A DNA stretch of 64,000 bases from Bacillus aquiflavi (GTDB taxonomy: Bacteria > Bacillota > Bacilli > Bacillales > Cytobacillaceae). Positions 57,366 to 64,000 of the stretch are shown one piece after another. The stretch is from the NCBI RefSeq assembly GCF_019915265.1, contig NZ_CP082780.1:930001-994000 (forward strand). Reading direction: 5' to 3'. The notes beneath the pieces were generated by a model. That model did no database searches. It had not been told where the DNA came from and worked only from the letters and a program-made list of their open reading frames with translations. The position numbers and the translations under genes were made by a program. Positions within the stretch are counted from its first letter, which is position 1. Every line of letters starts with the position of its first letter.

Positions 57366-57914
57366 ATGCCAGAACGCATGGTAGGAAAGCAAGCACCTCG
57401 TTTTGAAATGGATGCAGTAATGCCAAATAAAGAATTTGGGAAAGTAAGTCTTGAAGAAAATATGAAAAACGGCAAATGGACTGTTTTGTTCTTTTATCCG
57501 ATGGACTTTACATTCGTATGCCCGACTGAAATCACTGCACTTTCAGACCGTTATGATGAATTTGAAGATCTAGATGCTGAAGTAATCGGTGTTTCAACTG
57601 ACACAATTCATACACACTTAGCATGGATTAAAACTGACCGTAAAGAAAACGGTTTAGGTGATCTTAAGTATCCACTTGCTGCAGATACAAATCATGTCGT
57701 ATCACGCGATTATGGTGTGCTTATTGAAGAAGATGGAGTTGCACTTCGTGGTTTATATATTATTAACCCTGAAGGAGAGTTAATGTACTCTGTTGTTAAC
57801 CATAACAATATTGGCCGTGATGTTGACGAAACATTACGTGTTCTTCAAGCTCTTCAAACTGGTGGACTTTGTCCTGCAAACTGGAGACCAGGTCAAGAAA
57901 CTCTTAAAGTTTAA
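57366..57914 (+). CDS. ykuU: 2-Cys peroxiredoxin YkuU
   Basis: The 182-residue AhpC/TSA enzyme has the peroxidatic Cys52 in FYPMDFTFVCPTE and the resolving Cys169 in LQTGGLCPANW, the typical 2-Cys arrangement. It reduces hydrogen and alkyl peroxides. GGAGGGA lies upstream of ATG 57366, so the codon at 57351 is not the start. The downstream ykuV thioredoxin-like protein could be its reductant (inference from adjacency). Confidence 0.95.
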   Translation: MPERMVGKQAPRFEMDAVMPNKEFGKVSLEENMKNGKWTVLFFYPMDFTFVCPTEITALSDRYDEFEDLDAEVIGVSTDTIHTHLAWIKTDRKENGLGDLKYPLAADTNHVVSRDYGVLIEEDGVALRGLYIINPEGELMYSVVNHNNIGRDVDETLRVLQALQTGGLCPANWRPGQETLKV

Positions 57915-57937
57915 TTTAGAAATAAAGTGAAAACATA

Positions 57938-57966
57938 AAAGACCTAACGCTTGTTAGGTCTTTTTC
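57938..57966 (+). terminator. Terminator between ykuU and ykuV
   Basis: AAAGACCTAAC pairs with GTTAGGTCTTT around GCTT with trailing T residues, so ykuV may have its own promoter or depend on read-through. Confidence 0.88.
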
Positions 57967-58003
57967 TACCATCTATCATTTTCATTTTAAGGAGGTAAAA
58001 TAA

Positions 58004-58459
58004 ATGAAATTACGTGAACCAATGCCAGAATTAACTGGTGCTGTTGCATGGCTTAATGGAGAAGTGACCAGAGAACAGCTAGTAGGTGAAAAACCAACGT
58101 TGATACATTTTTGGTCAGTTAGCTGCCATTTATGTAAAGAAGCAATGCCTCATGTGAACAATTTTCGTGATCAATATAAAGACAAATTAAACGTTGTTGC
58201 TGTTCATATGCCGCGCTCGGAAAATGATCTTGATCTTGATGAAATAAAGAAGATCGCTGATGAACATGAGATTACACAACCTATTTTCATTGATAGCGAG
58301 TTAAAGCTGAATGATGCATTCGAGAATCAATATGTGCCAGCCTATTATGTATTTGATAAAGAAGGAAAATTGCGTCATTTCCAAGCAGGCGGAAGTGGCA
58401 TGAAGATGCTTGAAAAACGTGTGAATCGAGTACTAGATGAAATGGAGAAAAGTGAATAA
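58004..58459 (+). CDS. ykuV: Thioredoxin-fold oxidoreductase YkuV
   Basis: The 151-residue protein has the active-site CHLC in HFWSVSCHLCKEAMP and the cis-Pro loop QYVPAYYVFDKEGKLRHFQAGG, matching YkuV. Without a signal peptide it should be a cytoplasmic reductase. AAGGAGG precedes ATG 58004. Confidence 0.95.
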   Translation: MKLREPMPELTGAVAWLNGEVTREQLVGEKPTLIHFWSVSCHLCKEAMPHVNNFRDQYKDKLNVVAVHMPRSENDLDLDEIKKIADEHEITQPIFIDSELKLNDAFENQYVPAYYVFDKEGKLRHFQAGGSGMKMLEKRVNRVLDEMEKSE

Positions 58460-58502
58460 AGTAAAAAGCGGTGGTTTCGATTGAAGCAATTGGAGTTTGT
58501 AG

Positions 58503-58640
58503 ACAAAGTTAATATTTAAAGTCAATACCCTCCTTCAGATAATTAGAAACGTTTGTCAGTCGAGGGATGTAAGCGAATAGAACTATAGTTCAGAATAACA
58601 ACGAAATGCAAGTAACAAAGAATGTGAACGTTTGTAACAG
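58503..58640 (+). repeat. Dispersed intergenic repeat, copy E
   Basis: It begins ACAAAGTTAATATTTAAAGT and continues with CTTCAGATAATTAGAAA, GTTTGTCAGTCGAGG, GCGAATAGAAC, TAGTTCA, AAATGCAAGTAACAAAGAAT and GAACGTTTGTAACAG, in register with copies A and B. It is bracketed by two copies of the sequence TTTCGATTGAAGCAAT (58474-58489 and 58653-58669), as if inserted in, or copied with, the ykuV terminator. Confidence 0.75.
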
Positions 58641-58641
58641 T

Positions 58642-58683
58642 AAAAAACGATTGTTTCGATTGAAGCAATCGTTTTTTTTTTTT
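58642..58683 (+). terminator. Terminator, target of the second group II intron
   Basis: AACGATTG pairs with CAATCGTT around a 12-base loop and is followed by T12. The intron starts immediately after. Confidence 0.88.
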
Positions 58684-58684
58684 G

Positions 58685-59285
58685 GTGCGCCCGGCATGCG
58701 CATGAACTATAGGGTGCAAGTCCCGAACCCCGAAGACAGAAGTAGAGGTTAGCCAAGAGCAAGGGTGTCCGTGGTGACATGGAATCTGAAGGAAGCTGGA
58801 GGCAAAACACCGATCCGAGGAACACGAATCTCATACAAGGCTAGATATGATTGAGTGAGTTTGCCAAACAAAATAAAGCTCTTTCTATCGAAGGTCATAT
58901 CAAGTAAATGAGGCGGATAGATGGTGTGGTTATTTTGCGCTAGCAGGTACACCAAGTATCTTCAAGTTGTTAGATAGTTATTGAGAATGTGTCTATGGAA
59001 GAATTGGAAGAAACCTCGGACAAGAGTCAGAAACCTCACTCGCTTAAACATCCCATACGGAAAAGCATATGAGTGGGGGAATACCCGGAAAGGGTACTGG
59101 CGCATTTCAAAAAGCCCCATATTACACAGAACCCTTGACAATTCCTACTGGGAAAGCCAAGGGCTGAAAAGTCTGCAAATTCGTTACGAAACTTTGCGTT
59201 ATTCATCTTAATTGAACCGCCGTATACGGAACCGTATGTACGGTGGTGTGAGAGGTCGGGGGCTAATCACCCCCTCCTACTCGAT
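58685..59285 (+). mobile_element. Group II intron remnant 2 with maturase tail
   Basis: The 5' end GTGCGCCCGGCATGCGCATG, the domain I-like region to about 58980, a domain V hairpin (GAACCGCCGTATACGG...TGTACGGTGG) and the domain VI end GGGGGCTAATCACCCCC...CTACTCGAT are all present. Most of the maturase gene is deleted, leaving only its C-terminus. Insertion right behind a terminator T tract is the habit of bacterial class C introns. RNA parts may be intact, but mobility would need a maturase in trans. Confidence 0.85.
58981..59211 (+). pseudogene. Group II intron maturase, C-terminal fragment
   Basis: The frame MRMCLWKNWKKPRTRVRNLTRLN...KAYEWGNTRKGYWRISKSPILHRTLDNSYWESQGLKSLQIRYETLR matches the X/D-domain tail of intron-encoded reverse transcriptase-maturases. 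The reverse transcriptase domain is entirely absent. Confidence 0.88.
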
Positions 59286-59327
59286 TAAAATTTTCATTTC
59301 TCCCTTATTTGAAAGCGTCACAAAAAT

Positions 59328-59345
59328 TTGTGATTTTCGTAACAA
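59328..59345 (+). promoter_or_regulatory. Probable Rex operator upstream of cydA
   Basis: TTGTGATTTTCGTAACAA matches the Rex consensus TTGTGA-N6-TCACAA at 11 of 12 defined bases. Rex represses cyd genes at low NADH/NAD+ ratio in Bacillus. An overlapping TCACAAA/TTTGTGA inverted repeat (59318-59333) and a perfect 18-bp palindrome AATTATTTTAAAATAATT (59409-59426) are further possible sites. Confidence 0.65.
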
Positions 59346-59455
59346 AAAAACGTCACTTCCATAGCGTTTTTCAGATGATTTAAACATTTACAATGTATAT
59401 ATAGTAATAATTATTTTAAAATAATTGTCCAATAAGAAATGGAGGGTTAAATTTT

Positions 59456-60806
59456 ATGGAATTTGATAGCGTGTTTCGTAGTCGGATGTTAACGTCTTTA
59501 ACTTTAGGATTTCATATTATCTTTGCAACAATTGGTGTTGGTGTTCCGGTTATGATCTCTATTGCGGAATATATTGGGATAAAAAAGAATGATCCTTATT
59601 ATATTTTACTTGCAAGAAGGTGGGCAAGAGGTTTTACAATTACAGTTGCCGTAGGAGTTGTAACGGGAACTAGTATCGGACTTCAGCTTTCATTACTTTG
59701 GCCAAGCTTTATGAAAATAGCAGGTCAAGCAATTAGCCTTCCTTTATTCATGGAAACATTTGCATTTTTCTTTGAAGCGATTTTTTTTTTTTTTAAGTAT
59801 TTATTTATATACGTGGGATCGCTTTAAAAAGCCGATATACCATTGGTTATTATCAATACCAGTTGTAATCGGCTCATCAGCATCAGCTTTTTTCATTACG
59901 ACTGTCAATGCATTTATGAATACTCCGCAAGGATTTGAACTAGCTAATGGGATAATTACAAAACTTGATCCGCTTAAGGCAATGTTTAATCCTGCTACAC
60001 CTACTAAAACTTTTCATGTGTTAACTTCCTCCTATTTAACTTCGGCTATGATTTTAGCCGCTATAACCGCTTTTGCTATGATTCGTGGCAAAAGAGGAGT
60101 ATATGAGCAAAAAGCATTAAAATTAACGATGGTTGCAACTCTTTTATTTGCAGCCGGAACCGCTTTAGCTGGAGATTTATCTGCAAAGTTTTTAGCAAAA
60201 AAACAACCTGAAAAGTTAGCAGCTGCTGAATGGCATTTTGAAACAGAAAAAGGTGCTGACTTGATTTTGTTTGGTACGTTAGATAAAAATACCCACAACA
60301 TTAGTAATGAAATAAGAATTCCAAAAGCATTAAGTTTTCTTGCTGGCAATTCATTTGAAACAGAAGTTATTGGCTTAGATCAGATTCCAAAGGAAGAACA
60401 GCCTCCACTATGGATTCATTATTTATTTGATCTAATGGTTTTAATCGGTTTCTTTACGCTGTTTATTGCTGCTGTTTATTTATTGCTTTTAAAGTGGAAA
60501 AAGGGAAATCCACACAATAAACCGCTTTTATGGGCAATTGTTGCGAGTGGACCATTATCAATGTTAGCGATTGAAATTGGTTGGATTTTTGCAGAGGTTG
60601 GAAGACAACCGTGGATTTTAAGAGGGTACATGAAGGTAACAAACGGAGCTACAACAGCAAATAATGTTGGTTCAATGCTAATATTATTTATCCTTCTTTA
60701 TATTGCTTTAGCAACTATTTCTTCGATAGTGCTTAATAAAATGTTTAAAAAGAAGCCAGCAGAAGTCGAGCTTAATGAACGTTATGCTCACATGATATCG
60801 AAATAA
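59456..60806 (+). pseudogene. cydA: Cytochrome bd-type quinol oxidase subunit I, frameshifted in a T tract
   Basis: The N-terminal part (FRSRMLTSLTLGFHIIFATIGVGVP, FMETFAFFFEAIFF) and the C-terminal part (SIYLYTWDRFKKPIYHWLLSIPVV, IGWIFAEVGRQPWILRGY) together form a CydA of about 450 residues with a short Q loop, resembling the YthA/CIO type. They are in different frames: the T14 tract at 59781-59794 gives the wrong frame, while T13 would read IFFFLSIYLYTWD. This is a genuine frameshift or a sequencing error. GGAGGG precedes the ATG. Confidence 0.85.
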
Positions 60807-60870
60807 CAGATAAAAAAAATAACAACTATTTTGAGGTTATTTAATTTTTCGAACGAAAGGGGAGTTTTAA

Positions 60871-61885
60871 ATGAGTACGGAAATCCTCGGAATTACTGTC
60901 CTATGGTTATTTTTATATGGCTATGTTATTGTAGCTTCCATTGATTTTGGTGCTGGCTTTTTTGCTTATTATGGAAAAAGGACAAAGAAAGATCATATTA
61001 TTAATCACATTATTAGTCGGTACTTATCGCCTGTATGGGAGGTTACAAATGTCTTTTTCGTGTTCTTTTTTGTCGGTTTTTAGTTGATTTTTTCCTGATA
61101 CGGCTTACTATTATGGCACTGCGCTATTGGTTCCGGGAAGTATTGCCCTAATATTATTAGCGATTCGAGGATCTTTTTATGCCTTTGGTAATTATGGGTA
61201 TAAAGATAATAAACTATTCTTGTTTTTATATGGTGCAACTGGTTTACTTATTCCTGCCTCACTTTCAATGGCTCTGACAATCTCTGAAGGAGGATTTATT
61301 GAAATAAGAGGGGATCAAGTTGTCCTATTGATGAAAGAATTATTTTTAAGTCCATATGCATGGAGTGTTGTTTTTTTAGCGATCGTATCCGTTTTATTTA
61401 TTAGTGCTTCATTTTTAACGTATTATGCTGATAGAGCTAACGATATTGAGGCAAAGCAGTTAATTCGGAAATTTGCGCTTACTTGGAGTGGTCCGACTAT
61501 TTTGGCTAGTTTGTTTGTGTTTATTTCGTTACGAGCACATAATCTCCGTCATTTTGAAAATGCAATAGATCTTTGGTGGATGTTTGCATTGTCGTTCATA
61601 TTCTTTGTAGGAGCAGTGTATCTTATTTATAAAAAGAAAGCTTATGGTACTGCATTTATTTTTGTGATGCTTCAATTCTTTTTTGCCTTTTTTGGTTATG
61701 GAGCATCACATTTACCATATTTATTAGACCCTTTCATTACAATTTATTCGGGCTATACGAACGAGACAATGGGGATTGCGCTTATTATTGCCTTTATTGC
61801 AGGTCTATTTCTCCTCATTCCATCACTGTTTATGCTGATGCGTTTATTTTTATTTGACGCAGAATATGTGAAAGGCAGAAAATAA
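60871..61885 (+). pseudogene. cydB: Cytochrome bd-type quinol oxidase subunit II, frameshifted
   Basis: The first 70 residues (MSTEILGITVLWLFLYGYVIVASIDFGAGFFAYY...PVWEVTNVFFVFFFVGF) end at a stop. The protein resumes in another frame with PDTAYYYGTALLVPGSIALILLAIRGSFYAFGNYGY to residue 339. The break lies between two T runs (61077-61081 and 61088-61093), and adding one T to each restores VGFLVDFFPDTAYY. CydB pairs with CydA in the membrane. GAAAGGGGAG precedes ATG 60871. Confidence 0.83.
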
Positions 61886-61966
61886 TCGAGCAGTGAAATA
61901 AGCAAATACGAAAGGAACATTTTATGCTAAAATGAGTCAAGATACTATTTAGTGGGGGCGTTATGT

Positions 61967-62629
61967 TTGAAGAAGGAGTTTGCTGTAATTGGATTGGGGC
62001 GGTTTGGAGGTAGTATTTGTCGCTCTTTAACTGAGTTAGGAATGGAAGTAATGGCGATAGACAATAACGAAGAACGAGTCAATGAGTTTTCTATGATTGC
62101 TACCCATGCGGTTGTAGGAAATACAACTGATGAAACAGTGCTGAAAAGTCTTGGTATTAGAAATTTTGAACATGTAATAGTTGCAATAGGGGATGATATC
62201 CAAGCAAGCATTTTAACAACACTGATATTAAAAGAGTTGGGCGTTAAACATATAACCGTAAAGGCACAAAATGATTATCATGAAAAAGTATTGCGAAAAA
62301 TTGGTGCGGATCACGTCGTTCATCCTGAACGAGATATGGGGAGACGAATTGCACAAAACATCGTTTCAAATAATGTATTAGATTATTTAGAGCTCTCAGA
62401 TGAACATAGCATAGTTGAGATTGTAGCAAGTGAAAAAATTATCGGAAAGTCTATCGTTGATCTTGATATCCGGGCTAAGTTTGGTGTAAATATTGTTGCA
62501 ATCAAGCGTAATAAAGATATTATCGTTTCACCTATCGCTAACGAGGTTATTCATGCTAATGATATTTTAATTGTTATCGGAGCAGATTCTGATATCAATC
62601 GATTTGAGAAAAAGTTAATTGATCTATAG
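61967..62629 (+). CDS. ktrC: Potassium uptake regulatory subunit KtrC
   Basis: The 220-residue RCK/TrkA protein opens MKKEFAVIGLGRFGGSICRSL with the Rossmann GxGxFG motif and a C-terminal TrkA-C domain (IVEIVASEKIIGKSIVDLDIRAKFGVNIVAIKR). It gates the KtrD channel in response to ATP/ADP and, in B. subtilis, c-di-AMP. The TTG at 61967 follows GGGGGCG by seven bases. It is convergent with rnjA, as in B. subtilis, which supports KtrC rather than KtrA. Confidence 0.9.
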   Translation: MKKEFAVIGLGRFGGSICRSLTELGMEVMAIDNNEERVNEFSMIATHAVVGNTTDETVLKSLGIRNFEHVIVAIGDDIQASILTTLILKELGVKHITVKAQNDYHEKVLRKIGADHVVHPERDMGRRIAQNIVSNNVLDYLELSDEHSIVEIVASEKIIGKSIVDLDIRAKFGVNIVAIKRNKDIIVSPIANEVIHANDILIVIGADSDINRFEKKLIDL

Positions 62630-62632
62630 AGT

Positions 62633-62680
62633 AAAAAACCCCTACAGAGAAAATAGAAAAATCTTTGTAGGGGTTTTTTA
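62633..62680. terminator. Bidirectional terminator between ktrC and rnjA
   Basis: AAAAAACCCCTACA pairs with TGTAGGGGTTTTTT around a 19-base loop, with T-runs in both orientations. Confidence 0.92.
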
Positions 62681-62715
62681 ATAGTACACTAATTTTACAT
62701 GATAACAGTGCTTAT

Positions 62716-64000
62716 TTAAACTTCCATAATTATTGGTAAAATCATTGGTCGCCGCTTTGTTTTTTCATATAGAAATGGAGCTAGCGTATCAGTGATTTCA
62801 TTTTTAATTTCAGACCATTGCGTTGTTTTTCTTTCCATTACTTTATTTAAATGTTTTGTTATTAAGCTTTGTGCATCATTAATTAAATCTCCTGATTCGC
62901 GCATATAAACGAATCCGCGAGAGATAATGTCTGGACCTGCAGCAATTTTGAAGTCTTTCATATTGATACTAACAACGACTACAACTAAACCTTCTTCTGA
63001 TAAAATTCGCCGATCACGAAGGACGATATTACCGATATCACCGACCCCGCTGCCATCAATATAAACAGATCCTGAAGGAATCTTGCCAGCAATTTGTGCA
63101 GAATCTTCACTTAGAGCAAGTACTTCGCCATTATCCATAATAAAGCAATTCTCTTGATCAACATCACAGTCAACTGCTAATTTTGCATGCATAATTTGCA
63201 TCCGGTATTCTCCATGGATGGGCATAAAAAACTTCGGCTTCATTAAACGCAACATTAGCTTTTGTTCTTCTTGACCGCCATGACCTGAAGTATGAATATC
63301 ACTTAATGCACCATGGATGACTTCTGCACCAGCACGATAAAGTAAGTTAATTGTTTTGCTTACGCTTATTGTATTTCCTGGTATTGGGGAAGACGAGAAG
63401 ACAACAGTATCGCCAGGAATAATTTGAATTTGCCGGTGCGTGCCATTTGCAATCCTTGATAATGCTGCCATTGGTTCCCCTTGACTTCCAGTACATAATA
63501 TCGTGACTTTATCGGCAGGTAGTCGATTAATTTGCTGTGGTTCAATAAATGTATCTTTCGGTGCATGAATATAACCTAAATCGAGTCCGATGTTAATAGC
63601 TGCTTCCATGCTCCGGCCAAATACAGCAATTTTCCGCCCATTTGAAACGGCTGCTTCAGTCACTTGTTGCAGGCGATGAATATTTGAGGCGAAAGTAGCA
63701 AAAATAATTCTTCCTTCTACCTTTCGAAAAATATCTTGAATATTTTCACCTACACGACGTTCTGACATAGTAAAATCCGGTATCTCACTATTTGTGCTGT
63801 CAGATAATAAACAAAGAACCCCCTCTTTACCGATTTCAGCCATTTTCGTAAGATTTGCTGGTTCTCCTACAGGTGTGAAGTCAAATTTAAAATCTCCAGT
63901 GTGAACAATTTGACCTGGCGGAGTTTTGACAACTACACCATAGGAATCAGGAATACTATGGGTTGTACGGAAAAAGGATACAGACGTTTTTCTAAATTTA
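62716..64000 (-). CDS. rnjA: Ribonuclease J1, 3' part (runs off the window)
   Basis: About 428 C-terminal residues are present. The frame is open to the right edge ([34 protein letters not shown]), so the N-terminal metal motif lies outside. Visible are the beta-CASP region ([42 protein letters not shown]), [13 protein letters not shown] and the C-terminal domain ending [11 protein letters not shown]. RNase J1 is the 5'-3' exonuclease and endonuclease of mRNA turnover. The first Met inside the window (63843) is not the start. Confidence 0.95.
   Translation of the reverse strand, partial: KFRKTSVSFFRTTHSIPDSYGVVVKTPPGQIVHTGDFKFDFTPVGEPANLTKMAEIGKEGVLCLLSDSTNSEIPDFTMSERRVGENIQDIFRKVEGRIIFATFASNIHRLQQVTEAAVSNGRKIAVFGRSMEAAINIGLDLGYIHAPKDTFIEPQQINRLPADKVTILCTGSQGEPMAALSRIANGTHRQIQIIPGDTVVFSSSPIPGNTISVSKTINLLYRAGAEVIHGALSDIHTSGHGGQEEQKLMLRLMKPKFFMPIHGEYRMQIMHAKLAVDCDVDQENCFIMDNGEVLALSEDSAQIAGKIPSGSVYIDGSGVGDIGNIVLRDRRILSEEGLVVVVVSINMKDFKIAAGPDIISRGFVYMRESGDLINDAQSLITKHLNKVMERKTTQWSEIKNEITDTLAPFLYEKTKRRPMILPIIMEV

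Overview
The window looks like chromosome from a low-GC, endospore-forming member of the Bacillaceae. The base composition is AT-rich. Strong AGGAGG-type ribosome binding sites and GTG/TTG starts are common, and a KinE-type sensor kinase lies beside a Spo0E-type phosphatase. From memory, long stretches follow the Bacillus subtilis order: kinE-ogt, spo0E, kinD-mhqR, clpE-ykvI, ykvS, ptsHI, ykwC, ykyB-ykuD-ykuE-fadH, ykuJ-ykzF-ykuL-ccpC, ykuU-ykuV and ktrC-rnjA. I cannot name the species.

Layout. 1-2.9 kb: a DUF523 gene, then a decayed IS3 element and gene-poor DNA. 2.9-6.3 kb: a two-gene 2-oxoacid:ferredoxin oxidoreductase with gamma-delta and alpha-beta fusions. 6.4-11.3 kb: a GRPFFG-repeat protein, kinE, ogt, a spo0E-like gene and a ZIP transporter. 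11.7-15.2 kb: a complete fixABCX operon with a probable CcpA cre site. 15.3-21.3 kb: a small hypothetical gene, a fosmidomycin-resistance-type MFS pump, a kinD homologue with an in-frame stop, a MarR regulator and an M3 peptidase. 21.4-29 kb: clpE with CtsR operators, ykvI, a CPBP protease, ykvS and an MMPL exporter. 29.3-34.9 kb: ilvD, a small membrane gene, ptsHI and an atypical SDR.

35.4-46.2 kb is an accessory island. It holds a truncated rlmH and a type VII (LXG-type) polymorphic toxin module with a C-terminal RNase A-like domain and a CdiI-like immunity gene. Two joined IS66 elements follow, then a second broken copy of the toxin gene, an intact IS3 element and an IS4 remnant. 46.3-62.6 kb returns to conserved chromosome: ykwC, ykyB, ykuD, ykuE, fadH, a C39-peptidase lipoprotein, an MBL hydrolase, ykuJ, ykzF-like, ykuL, a broken ccpC, ykuU, ykuV, a cytochrome bd operon whose two genes are both frameshifted, and ktrC. 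The 3' part of rnjA runs off the right edge.

Two themes stand out. The first is redox: the oxoacid oxidoreductase and FixABCX both handle ferredoxin and quinone electrons, and a cytochrome bd operon carries a Rex-type site. The second is gene decay and mobile DNA. Small lesions break kinD, ccpC, cydA, cydB, both toxin copies and tnpC. Two group II intron remnants sit directly behind terminators, and an undescribed-looking dispersed repeat of about 140 bp recurs in at least four intergenic regions. Some homopolymer frameshifts could be sequencing errors, but the nonsense codon, the 7-bp duplication and the dinucleotide insertions are less easily explained that way.
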